Shown here piece after piece: positions 55,857 through 64,000 of a stretch of 64,000 bases of DNA. The DNA lies in contig NZ_JAHCSH010000004.1 in NCBI RefSeq assembly GCF_018474005.1, forward strand, positions 248,001 through 312,000, written 5' to 3'. Source of the stretch: Curvibacter sp. CHRR-16 (GTDB taxonomy: Bacteria > Pseudomonadota > Gammaproteobacteria > Burkholderiales > Burkholderiaceae_C). How positions within the stretch are numbered: the stretch's first letter is position 1; every line of letters begins with the position of its first letter. Both the position numbers and the translations under genes were made by a program. The notes beneath the pieces were generated by a model. It saw only the letters and a list, made by a program, of their open reading frames with translations. It was not told the DNA's origin and ran no database searches.

Positions 55857-57788
55857 TCACTCCTCGCGTATCAACTCAAAGTCATCGACATTGCCCCAGA
55901 CACCAGGCTTGGAATCCACCAACACCCCGATGGTGCATTTGCCATCGCTGATTTTGAGGTCTTTGACAGTAGCTTGTGTCCATTTTTGCCACCCAGTGTT
56001 AGTCCAGCTAGCCGATTGACGGCCTGCAGCACCGCAGTCCCGCGCAAAAAGTTCCAAGGCTTTTTCCCCCCCTCCACCGGCTGCCCACGCTTTGAGCGTG
56101 TAAATGCCAGGCTTGAGATTGTCAAACTGGTGAACAACCTCAAACTGGAACGGATCGGATGACCAGTAATGCAGCGACTGAATGCCGCTGTGGGCATTGC
56201 CTGGGTTGCGCTCATTGCTCACTGCCGCAACACTGCCAGTGACAGTCCAATACTTGAGGTTGCCAGACTCAAAACTGTCATCCTGCACCATATTGCGACG
56301 GGGAACCACCGTGACGTTGGCTGTGACCTTCAAATCCATGCTGACAGCCTCACCTTTGAGTTGGAAAGTGCCAGTGTTTTGCAAAGCTTTCGCAGGTACA
56401 TCCTCCCAATCGATGTAGACAGGACGCACCGCATCGTCGCTGAAGGTAACTTTGATGCTGGCTGGAGGACTCCAAAGTTCCCCTACAAACGCAGACAGCT
56501 CGACAGGGCCTTGGCTGATGACCTTGGGTGTTTGCGCAGAATCTGCCACATCACGCACGCGCTTAAACACAGCCAGTGATGGCAAGGCTTTGCCCTTGGC
56601 GTCGAACATCGCTTGGTTATCCCACCCATTGCCTTCGCCTGTTCGCCAGCCCACGCCATTGACCCCGTACCACAAAGGCTCCCAATAAAACAGCCCCGCA
56701 CCCCGTGCACCAGGTACTTTGGCAACGGCATTAATCATGTCGCGCACCAAGCTCGCCTGCCCTTGTACTGTGGCTTTGTAACCCACAGACTTTTGCATAC
56801 TGGCATTGAACAAATTAGGCCAGTTGTCACCGTTGTCCAAGGTATAGGCATAAGCTGTCTCCATGACGATGACATCCTTGCCGTAACGGGCCGATATTTC
56901 ATCGGCATTGGTCTGAAAGTCTTCGATCGTTCCATGCCAGTAGGGATAGAAAGACATGCCAATCAGGTCGAAATCCACTTTCTCTGCCGTCAACAAATCA
57001 AAAACCCGACGGTAGAGTTCATTTTTCCCCCCATCGGCCAAATGGATCACGATGGGGGTGTGCTTACTGGTATCCACTGTTTTTTCCACCTCCCGGGTGG
57101 CGCGAATGCCTTGGCGCAACAAGCCCACAAAACCGGCATTGCCACCGATTTCTTCATCCGGGCGGCTTTTGAATGTCTTCCCATCGGGCCAGAGCAAACC
57201 ACCATTGAGTTCATTGCCAACTTGGAGCATGTCAGGAAAGACTTGTTCGTTCGCCAAGCTCAGCAATACTTGCTTGGTGTAATCGTAAACTGCCTGCTCT
57301 AGCACAGCTCCTTTGAGTTTGGCCCACGCTGCGGGTTTGGTTTGCTTGTCAGGATCGGCCCAAAAATCGCTGTAGTGAATATCCAGCATGAACTTCAAGC
57401 CCAACGCTTTGGCCCGTTTGGCCAACTTGATCGTGGTCGCCAAATCGTTATTGCCACCGCCTACCGCTTGTCCTTTTTGCCCAACCGTACGCCCATTCTC
57501 AATCACACTCTCGGCATAAACAGGCGTGTGCCACAAGCGCAATCGTATCCAGTTAACACCGTTGTCTTTCAATATCTCCAGTGGATCTTTGCGATTGCCC
57601 ATTTGGTCGTAATAACGAGCCCCCTTCTTTTCCATCTCATTCAAGATAGATACATCGGCTCCCATCACAAAATCGGGACGTAAATTCCCCACTGGTTCTA
57701 CCGTGATAGCAGGTGACTGCGCCTGTACCGCTCCAAGCAGTGCCCCCAACAGCAACCCTGCGCCCAACCATTGTTTGACTTGTCTCAT
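55857..57788 (-). CDS. ganA: Arabinogalactan endo-beta-1,4-galactanase (GH53) with C-terminal carbohydrate-binding module
   Basis: A 643-residue secreted enzyme that cuts beta-1,4-galactan side chains of pectin. The signal peptide ends near AVQAQ (24). The GH53 domain (about 30-420) has the acid/base Glu193 in VGNELNGGLLWP and the nucleophile Glu310 in VIVMETAYAYT. A short beta-sandwich (about 430-495) and a C-terminal domain (499-643, starting MVQDDSFESGNLKYWTVTG) follow. The latter looks like the galactan-binding CBM61 found on other GH53 enzymes; I am less sure of this. ATG 57788 starts the signal peptide, and a GTG at 57812 lies upstream. It is the last gene of the cluster, after ganL. 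The family call is firm. Confidence 0.9.
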   Translation of the reverse strand: MRQVKQWLGAGLLLGALLGAVQAQSPAITVEPVGNLRPDFVMGADVSILNEMEKKGARYYDQMGNRKDPLEILKDNGVNWIRLRLWHTPVYAESVIENGRTVGQKGQAVGGGNNDLATTIKLAKRAKALGLKFMLDIHYSDFWADPDKQTKPAAWAKLKGAVLEQAVYDYTKQVLLSLANEQVFPDMLQVGNELNGGLLWPDGKTFKSRPDEEIGGNAGFVGLLRQGIRATREVEKTVDTSKHTPIVIHLADGGKNELYRRVFDLLTAEKVDFDLIGMSFYPYWHGTIEDFQTNADEISARYGKDVIVMETAYAYTLDNGDNWPNLFNASMQKSVGYKATVQGQASLVRDMINAVAKVPGARGAGLFYWEPLWYGVNGVGWRTGEGNGWDNQAMFDAKGKALPSLAVFKRVRDVADSAQTPKVISQGPVELSAFVGELWSPPASIKVTFSDDAVRPVYIDWEDVPAKALQNTGTFQLKGEAVSMDLKVTANVTVVPRRNMVQDDSFESGNLKYWTVTGSVAAVSNERNPGNAHSGIQSLHYWSSDPFQFEVVHQFDNLKPGIYTLKAWAAGGGGEKALELFARDCGAAGRQSASWTNTGWQKWTQATVKDLKISDGKCTIGVLVDSKPGVWGNVDDFELIREE

Positions 57789-57804
57789 GCTCAATGTCCG
57801 GTAA

Positions 57805-57836
57805 GCCTTCACCGCACTGAATAATGCGGTGAAGGC
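57805..57836. repeat. Perfect 12-bp stem between ganL and the galactanase gene
   Basis: GCCTTCACCGCA (57805-57816) and TGCGGTGAAGGC (57825-57836) pair perfectly across an 8-base loop in the roughly 80-base gap between ganL and the galactanase ATG (57788). No T tract follows on either strand. It is more likely an mRNA-stabilising or expression-ratio element than an intrinsic terminator. Confidence 0.6.
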
Positions 57837-57868
57837 AGTTCAACTGATTACTGACAATACAGCCGTGC

Positions 57869-59194
57869 TTACCACCAGTACTCGGCTTGCACACCAATCG
57901 CGTCCGCACTCTTTTTGCTGGTCGACCAGCTCTTGGCAGTGGCAGCAGCATCGTTCCAGTTGAAATGGGAGTAGAAGAAGCGCAACTCCGGACGGTCTTT
58001 GATGCCACCACCTGTGGAGATGGTTGGTGCAATCGTGAATTTATTAAGCGTCTGGGTATCACCATTCTCGGGTTTGGCCATGCTAAAGCCCACCTCAGTC
58101 AACAACTTAAAGTTATTGGTAAATGCATAGGCAACACGGCCACCCACAGCGGAATATTGTGTGCGGATCAAAATACCCGCTGTGTCATTCCAAGTTTTGC
58201 GATCTTCCACGCTCACCACCAATGCGCCACCCCACTTGCCTTGTTGGAAATTGAATTCATCCGCAATACGTGTTGCAGTTTGACGTGGTGCCTGTATTCT
58301 GACCCAAGGTTGTCCTTGGATCACTTGCGACCAAATTTCGCCATTTGAATCGGGGCTAGCACCGCCGAACGCACTAGCGAAGTTGCCATCTAAACCTGCT
58401 GCACCACTGGCAGTTTGCACAAACAGGTTATTGGCACCGCCCAAGCCCAATGCATTCCACTGACTGTGTTGGAAACCCAAAGCCAGTCCATCGGTACCCT
58501 TCACCCATTCACCAGACGCTAATTTGGAATACTCTTCAGTTTGCACAACCGTTCCAACCACACGCAGCCAACCACCCTCATTTACTTTGCTGGTGTTGTA
58601 GTCCACGTTGATGCGCGTGGCCAAGCCCCAGCCGTTTTGTTGGTTGCTGGTTACGTTGGCATCGCGGCGGTAGTAGCCCACACCCAGTTTGCCGCCAGCC
58701 ACGCTGATGTTGTCCACACCGCCACCGTTGCCATCCAATTTGAAGTACTTGGTATCGGTGATATGGATGTCTGAGCGACCTTGGTAACGCTTACCAACCC
58801 AGAAGCTGACTTCAGGTGCGATGTCTGCCCCTGACACTTCGATGTACGCTTGGTTGGTCGTCCAGTTAGGCGATGCAGACATATTGGGACTGGAGTCAGT
58901 GGTGGAGTTGGAGTAATAGCCAGGCATCAAGTGGGCTGTCACCTCCAAGTCGCCAACCTTGGTCTTATTGGTCAAGTCAATTTCACCAAACACATCGCAT
59001 TCATTGCCCAAGCGGAAAGTACCACCACCGTAATCACGGTCACCCAGACCGTAGCACTGCGTTGTGCGATCCCCAGAAGAAATGGTTCCAGCGCGGAAAT
59101 AACCGCTGGTACTGAATTGGGCATGCGCTGTGGCATTGATTGCCAGCAATGCAGCTACTGCCACCGTTTGCATCACAAATGTTGCTTGCTTCAT
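57869..59194 (-). CDS. ganL: LamB-family oligogalactoside porin (GanL-like)
   Basis: A 441-residue outer-membrane sugar porin of the LamB type. A signal peptide (TVAVAALLAINATAHAQ) is followed by the first strand FSTSGYFRAGTISSGDR, then DRDYGGGTFRLGNECDVFGE, as in maltoporins. FWVGKRYQGRSDIHITDTKY marks loop 3 entry, and the protein ends in EYWW, an aromatic outer-membrane C-terminus. In Dickeya the gan cluster's porin GanL takes up galacto-oligosaccharides; I infer the same role from the neighbours. The ATG at 59194 has GGAG 8 bases upstream. A terminator and an operator-like site sit just before it, so it may have its own promoter. Confidence 0.82.
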   Translation of the reverse strand: MKQATFVMQTVAVAALLAINATAHAQFSTSGYFRAGTISSGDRTTQCYGLGDRDYGGGTFRLGNECDVFGEIDLTNKTKVGDLEVTAHLMPGYYSNSTTDSSPNMSASPNWTTNQAYIEVSGADIAPEVSFWVGKRYQGRSDIHITDTKYFKLDGNGGGVDNISVAGGKLGVGYYRRDANVTSNQQNGWGLATRINVDYNTSKVNEGGWLRVVGTVVQTEEYSKLASGEWVKGTDGLALGFQHSQWNALGLGGANNLFVQTASGAAGLDGNFASAFGGASPDSNGEIWSQVIQGQPWVRIQAPRQTATRIADEFNFQQGKWGGALVVSVEDRKTWNDTAGILIRTQYSAVGGRVAYAFTNNFKLLTEVGFSMAKPENGDTQTLNKFTIAPTISTGGGIKDRPELRFFYSHFNWNDAAATAKSWSTSKKSADAIGVQAEYWW

Positions 59195-59227
59195 TGTCGT
59201 CTCCATATGGCTTGCGCCTGTTGTTAG

Positions 59228-59256
59228 GCAGGATTACCTGCAGATAAAACGTTTAA
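59228..59256 (-). promoter_or_regulatory. LacI-type operator candidate and hairpin upstream of ganL
   Basis: TAAAACGTTTAA (59245-59256) contains the perfect AAACGTTT core shared by many LacI-family operators (for example MalI sites). It lies 51 bases before the ganL ATG. The adjacent GCAGG-ATTA-CCTGC (59228-59241) is a perfect 5-bp stem. In Dickeya the gan genes are controlled by the LacI-type GanR; no regulator gene is in this window. Confidence 0.5.
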
Positions 59257-59265
59257 CCTAAATAC

Positions 59266-59291
59266 TAAAAGAATGTGCTACACGAGCACAT
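59266..59291 (-). terminator. Terminator between ganG and ganL
   Basis: On the minus strand ATGTGCT and AGCACAT (within 59291-59273) form a perfect 7-bp stem with a 5-base loop, followed by TCTTTT. It lies 6 bases after the ganG stop. It would separate transporter transcription from ganL and galactanase transcription at least in part. Confidence 0.7.
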
Positions 59292-59296
59292 CCGGA

Positions 59297-60187
59297 TTAG
59301 CCCTTAACAGCCCCCGCAGTCAGGCCAGAGGTCAACCAACGTTGGGTTACCAAGAACAGCACCGTCAGTGGAATACCGGCCAAAACCGCCGTGGCGGCAA
59401 AGTCACCCCACAAGTAACGCTGGTTGAACAGGAACAAGCGCGACCCGACAGCCAAGGTCAGGTTCTCCTCGTTGTGCATCAAGACCGAAGCCACGGGGTA
59501 TTCGATCATTCCGCCCAAGAAAGCCAACACAAACACCACTACCAAAATAGGCACGGCCATGGGCAACAGCACGTACACAAAGGCTTGCAACGGGGTGGCA
59601 CCATCGACTGCCGCAGCCTCTTCCAACTCGTGGGGCACGCTGTCGAAATAGCCTTTGATAAGCCAGATGTGCTGCGCAATCCCACCGGTATATGCCAATG
59701 CCAAGCTCCAATGGCTATTAAGGCCCAACCACGGCACAAACTCCCCAATGCGTTCAAACAAAGCGTAGATGGCAACCAAAGCCAGCACCGAGGGAAACAT
59801 TTGCAACAGCAGCAAACCATTGAGCAAGGTTGTTTTGCCCTTGAAGCGCATGCGAGCAAATGCATAGGCGCTGGTGATAGACAACAGCAAAGCAATCGCG
59901 GCCGAGACGAAAGACACTTTGAGCGAATTCCAAATCCACAGCAACACGGGGAACGGTGGTTTGACCAATTGCCCATCGGCATCGGTGTAAGAAAAGCCCA
60001 GTGCCAACTTCCAGTGCTCCAAGCTGAAGTTTTTGGGAATCAAACCACCGCCCAAGAAATTTCCCTGCTTGAACGAGATGGACAAAATCACCAAAAAAGG
60101 CAGCACGGTGATGGCTACAAACATCAGCATCCATGCATGGGCCAGCAAAACGCGCCAGCGCTGCGATTTTTTCATTACCACGGCCAT
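59297..60187 (-). CDS. ganG: Sugar ABC transporter permease, MalG type (GanG-like)
   Basis: A 296-residue inner-membrane permease with six hydrophobic segments. The EAA loop that docks on the ATPase is in ELEEAAAVDGATPLQAFVYVLLPMA. MALG-type features include FARMRFKGKTTLLNGLLLLQMFP and the C-terminal TVLFLVTQRWLTSGLTAGAVKG. The ATG at 60187 starts right after the ganF stop (AGGA in the ganF end is its ribosome-binding site); upstream in-frame starts lie inside ganF. It partners with GanF, GanE and GanK to import galacto-oligosaccharides. Confidence 0.9.
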   Translation of the reverse strand: MAVVMKKSQRWRVLLAHAWMLMFVAITVLPFLVILSISFKQGNFLGGGLIPKNFSLEHWKLALGFSYTDADGQLVKPPFPVLLWIWNSLKVSFVSAAIALLLSITSAYAFARMRFKGKTTLLNGLLLLQMFPSVLALVAIYALFERIGEFVPWLGLNSHWSLALAYTGGIAQHIWLIKGYFDSVPHELEEAAAVDGATPLQAFVYVLLPMAVPILVVVFVLAFLGGMIEYPVASVLMHNEENLTLAVGSRLFLFNQRYLWGDFAATAVLAGIPLTVLFLVTQRWLTSGLTAGAVKG

Positions 60188-60189
60188 AG

Positions 60190-61716
60190 TCAGCGTCCTT
60201 CCTTGCCTACTTTGAACAACTTGAGGTTGATCACCGCTAAAGTACCCACCAGCACAAACACCAGTGACGAGATGGCACACGCCAAGGCATAGTTCTGCCC
60301 TGAATCCTGAAATGCAATGCGGTAGGTGTAAGACGCTAAAAGATCGGTCGCTCCCACCGGCACCATGGTGTCCAAATAATCCGGCGCACCTCCGGTCAGC
60401 AAGGCAATCAACGTGAGGTTATTGAAGTTCGTCGCAAACGAGGCCACCAGCAAAGGCGCAATCGGCTTGGCAATCAGTGGCAAGGTGATGCGGAAAAAGT
60501 TCGTCAAAGGCCCCGCTCCAGCCAAAGCCGATGCTTCGTACAACTCGGACGGAATCGCCTTGATCAAGCCCATGCACAAAATCATCATGTAGGGATAACC
60601 CAACCATGCGTTGACGATGAGCACCATAGACCTAGCCAAGCCCGCCTCCGAAAACCATCCGGGGCGAATACCAAACAAGGCATCCAACACGGCATTGATC
60701 TCACCCAAATTTTCGTTGAACAACCCACGAAACACCGGGATAGAAATGAACGCAGGCACCGCATACGGCAAGAACAACATGATGCGGTAGAAGTTGCGAT
60801 GACGCAGCGCATCCCAGCTCAGCAAAGTCGCCAACACAATGCCCAAACCGAAGGTAAACAAGGTATTGAGAGTGGCAAAGCTAAACGTCCAAGCAAACAC
60901 CCGCAAAAAGGGGTCGAGAAATTTTTCCTCGGTGAAGATTTGCACGTAATTCTGCAAACCCACTACGGCGCGAAAACCCGGTTCTACCGTGCTGCCATCA
61001 ACACGCGTCCAAAAGCCCGTACGCAGGTTGGCCGACAACACCTGCTGGCTGGCCAATTCGGTCAGCGACCCATCGGCATTGATTTGGAATTTGGGCTTCA
61101 TACTGACAAAACGGCGCAAACTGCTCATACGCAACTCTTGCCCATCGGGCAGCACCGCCACCACTTTCTCCAAGGCATCCTTGTGCTGCAAGAGGTCTTT
61201 GAATCCCAAGGCAGCGTCAGCCTCTACGACACCGGCTACCAAAGGCAGGCGCACAGGCTCTCCCAACGCAAAGAGGGCCGAGTGGTATTGCGCGCCATCA
61301 TCGGCCGTCATCAAAAGTTGAAAAGCGCCCTCACGTGGAATGACTTGGGCTTGCATTCCATTGCCTTGGCTATCCATCTGCCCCAGCAGCACCTCGCGGC
61401 TACGCTCCAAAGTCAGCAAATGGGCCGAGCTGTAGTTGGTGAAACTGATGGAAAAGGTGTACGCCATGGGCAACACGATGAACACCACTGCTGCCAATAC
61501 CCCTGGAAACACATAACGCCAGGCATAAAAGCGGGGCGACAGGTACAGCAAAAAGCCCAAGGCCAAAGCACCCAAGGTGCTGATTGCCAAAGCCTTCTGG
61601 TGCAGCATCAGCATGACCACCACCAAGGCCAGTACGGCTAGCACAGCCAGTACCCCCAAGGCAGCTACTGCATAGTGCAACAGGGAACGTTTACGCACGA
61701 TTGGACTCTCTCTCAT
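60190..61716 (-). CDS. ganF: Sugar ABC transporter permease, MalF type (GanF-like)
   Basis: A 508-residue permease with the large periplasmic loop typical of enteric MalF (about residues 100-260), which contacts the binding protein. The segment VIVLP-like VFIVLPMAYTFSISFTNYSS, then the EAA loop IPSELYEASALAGAGPLTNFFRITLPL, are diagnostic. The ATG at 61716 is chosen; TTG 61728 and GTG 61722 are alternatives with no better ribosome-binding site. It runs into ganG with a 2-base gap. Confidence 0.9.
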   Translation of the reverse strand: MRESPIVRKRSLLHYAVAALGVLAVLAVLALVVVMLMLHQKALAISTLGALALGFLLYLSPRFYAWRYVFPGVLAAVVFIVLPMAYTFSISFTNYSSAHLLTLERSREVLLGQMDSQGNGMQAQVIPREGAFQLLMTADDGAQYHSALFALGEPVRLPLVAGVVEADAALGFKDLLQHKDALEKVVAVLPDGQELRMSSLRRFVSMKPKFQINADGSLTELASQQVLSANLRTGFWTRVDGSTVEPGFRAVVGLQNYVQIFTEEKFLDPFLRVFAWTFSFATLNTLFTFGLGIVLATLLSWDALRHRNFYRIMLFLPYAVPAFISIPVFRGLFNENLGEINAVLDALFGIRPGWFSEAGLARSMVLIVNAWLGYPYMMILCMGLIKAIPSELYEASALAGAGPLTNFFRITLPLIAKPIAPLLVASFATNFNNLTLIALLTGGAPDYLDTMVPVGATDLLASYTYRIAFQDSGQNYALACAISSLVFVLVGTLAVINLKLFKVGKEGR

Positions 61717-61763
61717 ATTCACGTTCAAGGCTCACGAAATCACCACCGAAGGGCCACTCACAA

Positions 61764-62975
61764 TCAGTCGGCTGCCGTGATGCGTTTGGCAGCACGATTG
61801 AGGCCATTGCTCACGCTCTCGCGGCCTTGCGTAATGTTTTGCAGCGCAGCGGACATGGCCGTCCAAAAACGCGTCATTTCGGCAATATTGGGCATAGGCG
61901 TCCCGCTTTGGGCTGTTGCCATGGCTCCGGCAATGCGTGGATCAGACTTCAACTCGGTGTAATAAGCCTTGTTAGCAGGCACACCCAGTGGCACATGGGC
62001 GTTCATGGCCTTGAGTCCATCCATCGACAGCAGATAACTTTCCAAAAACTCGTTGGCAATTTCCTTGTTGGGCGTAGAGCTCGACAACATGGCACCCACT
62101 ACCCCCACAAAAGGGCCACCTTGCTTGCCATCCACTTTGGGAAAGGGCGCCACGCCAAAATCGATCTTGCTCTTTTTCAGGTTGTTCCAACTCCATGGGC
62201 CGTTGATCATCATCGCCACACGGCCCTCATTCATACCCGCTTCGGCTTCCGCGTAGTTGGCAGTCTTGGGCATCACGCCCGCATTGATGAGCTTCATCAG
62301 CGTTTCCATGCCACGCACAGAGCCGGGATTGTTCATGCCCGTATCCTTGGCGTTGTAGCTGCCATCGGGATTGCGCTTGAAGGCATAACCACCACCCGCT
62401 GAGAACAAACCGTAGGAGTAATACACCTCGGTCATGGGCCACATGATGGCGCGCTTGCCATTGGCATTGAGCTTCTTGTCCAGCTCAATCACCTCCTCCC
62501 AGCTACTGGGAGGAGTGGGCACTAGCGCCTTGTTGTAGAGCAAAGCCACCGATTCGATGGACAGCGGATAGCCCCATACCTTGCCCCCCATAGTCCATGC
62601 ACTCCAAGCCAAAGGATCGATGGCATCCATGGTCTTTTTAGAAGGGGTCACAGGGCTGATCAAACCCGACGATGCCCAGCTACCCGCACGGTCATGGGCC
62701 CAAATCCAAATGTCAGGGCCTTTGCCTGCTGCTGCAGCTTGCTCAAACTTGGCAATGGCATCCTCTGGGTGCTCCACCTTGACGGGGATACCCGTGTCCT
62801 TGGTGAACTTCTCCCCCATTTTGATGATGCCGTTGTAGCCCTTGTCGCCGTTGATCCAAATCGTCAATACGCCCTTCTCGGCAGCGTGGGCTACCGCGCC
62901 CCAACCGGCCACCAGCGCTGCTGCCAAGGCCACGGATACACCACGGCGGGTCAAAGTTGCCAATGTATTACTCAT
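61764..62975 (-). CDS. ganE: Sugar-binding protein of the galacto-oligosaccharide transporter (MalE/GanE-like)
   Basis: A 403-residue periplasmic binding protein of cluster B (MalE type). The signal peptide ends around AHAAEK (residue 33). The mature start [20 protein letters not shown], then [20 protein letters not shown] and [20 protein letters not shown], resemble MalE. The C-terminal [17 protein letters not shown] is also typical. The start at 62975 has AGGAG 8 bases upstream; the in-frame start at 63005 lies at the ganK stop. It is placed after ganK in the cluster. Confidence 0.92.
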   Translation of the reverse strand: MSNTLATLTRRGVSVALAAALVAGWGAVAHAAEKGVLTIWINGDKGYNGIIKMGEKFTKDTGIPVKVEHPEDAIAKFEQAAAAGKGPDIWIWAHDRAGSWASSGLISPVTPSKKTMDAIDPLAWSAWTMGGKVWGYPLSIESVALLYNKALVPTPPSSWEEVIELDKKLNANGKRAIMWPMTEVYYSYGLFSAGGGYAFKRNPDGSYNAKDTGMNNPGSVRGMETLMKLINAGVMPKTANYAEAEAGMNEGRVAMMINGPWSWNNLKKSKIDFGVAPFPKVDGKQGGPFVGVVGAMLSSSTPNKEIANEFLESYLLSMDGLKAMNAHVPLGVPANKAYYTELKSDPRIAGAMATAQSGTPMPNIAEMTRFWTAMSAALQNITQGRESVSNGLNRAAKRITAAD

Positions 62976-62997
62976 ACCTGTCTCCTCGTTGTTGGAT

Positions 62998-64000
62998 TTA
63001 CGCATTCAAGGCCGGCAAAGCCTGGCCGTCTTTGTCAAACACATGCCCATGCTGGGCTGGCACATGCACATGGGCCACATCACCGACTGCCACGGCGCTA
63101 TCACCGGGCAAGCGCAGTGTGATTTGCGCTTGCTCAGGCACATCCAGATAAGCGTAGGTCATATCGCCCAAACGCTCGACCCAATTGACCCGGCAAGGCA
63201 AGGTATTGGCCTGCGCTTGCGCCACCATGCTCAGATGCTCGCTGCGCACTCCCAGTGTGACGGCATCCCCCACTTGGAGCGCACCGGCTTGTACCGCCAC
63301 CTGCAAATCGCGTCCATCGGCCGTTTTCACCCACACGCCATCGGCTTCCAAACGGCTCACGACGGCTTGGATAAAGTTCATCTTGGGGGAGCCAATAAAG
63401 CCCGCCACAAACAAATTCTTGGGGCGCAGATACAGCTCCATGGGGCTGCCCACTTGGGCAATGCTGCCGTACTTGGCAATCGCCTCGCCACTGTGCAGCA
63501 GCACAATCTTGTCGGCCAAAGTCATGGCCTCCACTTGGTCATGCGTCACATAGATCGAGCTGGCCTTGCCGTACTCGCGGTGCATGCGGGCAATCTCCAC
63601 CCGCATTTGGGTGCGCAAAGCCGCATCCAAATTCGACAACGGTTCATCGAATAAAAATACCCCAGGATCGCGCACCAAGGCACGGCCAATGGCCACACGC
63701 TGACGCTGTCCTCCCGACAAGGCTTTGGGCAAACGCTCCAGCAAATGCTCGATTTGCAGCACCTGCGCAATGTTGCTTACCCGATGGTTGATCTCGTCTT
63801 TCTTATAACCCGCCAAACGCATGCCAAAAGCAATATTGGTGGCCACATCCATATGCGGGTACAGCGCATAGTTCTGGAACACCATGGCCACATTGCGTTC
63901 CGATGGGGCCAACTCGTTGACGCGACGACCACCAATCAGCAAATCACCTGCCGTCACATCCTCTAAACCAGCAATCATGCGCAACAGAGTGGATTTGCCG
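62998..64000 (-). CDS. ganK: ABC transporter ATPase, MalK type (GanK-like), 5' end outside the window
   Basis: About 334 residues of a MalK-like ATPase; the N-terminal 35-40 residues lie beyond the right edge. The last part of the Walker A motif (GKSTLL) is at the very end of the window. The remaining motifs are complete: the Q-loop [11 protein letters not shown], signature [16 protein letters not shown], Walker [13 protein letters not shown] and the switch [10 protein letters not shown]-terminal OB-like TOBE repeats follow ([20 protein letters not shown] starts them). It energises GanF-GanG. The gene order K-E-F-G-L-A is that of a single gan cluster, with ganK closest to an unseen promoter. 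Confidence 0.92.
   Translation of the reverse strand, partial: GKSTLLRMIAGLEDVTAGDLLIGGRRVNELAPSERNVAMVFQNYALYPHMDVATNIAFGMRLAGYKKDEINHRVSNIAQVLQIEHLLERLPKALSGGQRQRVAIGRALVRDPGVFLFDEPLSNLDAALRTQMRVEIARMHREYGKASSIYVTHDQVEAMTLADKIVLLHSGEAIAKYGSIAQVGSPMELYLRPKNLFVAGFIGSPKMNFIQAVVSRLEADGVWVKTADGRDLQVAVQAGALQVGDAVTLGVRSEHLSMVAQAQANTLPCRVNWVERLGDMTYAYLDVPEQAQITLRLPGDSAVAVGDVAHVHVPAQHGHVFDKDGQALPALNA

Overview
The window looks like a chromosomal segment of a Burkholderiales bacterium, most likely Comamonadaceae (Rhodoferax/Limnohabitans-like). This rests on gene order: rpsB-tsf-pyrH-frr-uppS-cdsA-dxr-rseP-bamA-skp-lpxD-fabZ-lpxA-lpxB-rnhB, carA-leuE-carB-greA, and yhbY/rlmE-ftsH-folP-glmM. An 18-bp intragenic motif that I associate from memory with this family also points there. 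No rRNA, tRNA, CRISPR array, prophage or insertion sequence was seen.

Region 1 (1-21 kb) holds envelope and phosphate-stress functions. A FabR/DesT-like TetR regulator faces a ferredoxin-reductase plus fatty-acid-desaturase operon, with a candidate operator over the promoter. Two PhoX-type phosphatase lipoproteins follow, each behind a Pho-box-like array of 11-bp-phased half sites. Then come a decayed acetyltransferase, a Phd/ParE-like toxin-antitoxin pair, a LysE exporter, uvrD, a YitT protein and two tandem pectate lyases. An operon olsB-plcP-agt-ppk-sixA runs leftward from about 20.7 kb, behind a four-half-site Pho box. It predicts ornithine-lipid synthesis, phospholipid removal, glycolipid synthesis and polyphosphate storage under one control, and is the most interesting system here.

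Region 2 (21-50.7 kb) is housekeeping and almost entirely on the minus strand: glmM, folP, ftsH, rlmE, greA, a large PAS-GGDEF-EAL protein, carB/leuE/carA, and a roughly 15-kb chain for lipid A, outer-membrane assembly, isoprenoids and translation. It starts at a recognisable rpsB promoter and has a terminator-like attenuator between rpsB and tsf.

Region 3 (50.8-64 kb) holds a DadA-like oxidoreductase, an HDOD protein with an MBL-fold hydrolase, a QorB-like reductase divergent from its HxlR-type regulator, and a galactan-utilisation cluster. That cluster runs ganK-ganE-ganF-ganG-ganL and a GH53 endo-galactanase. It is cut off at the right edge inside ganK and ends on the left in a terminator buried in the coding sequence of the convergent hxlR gene. 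With the two pectate lyases, it suggests that the organism feeds on plant or algal pectin (rhamnogalacturonan I).
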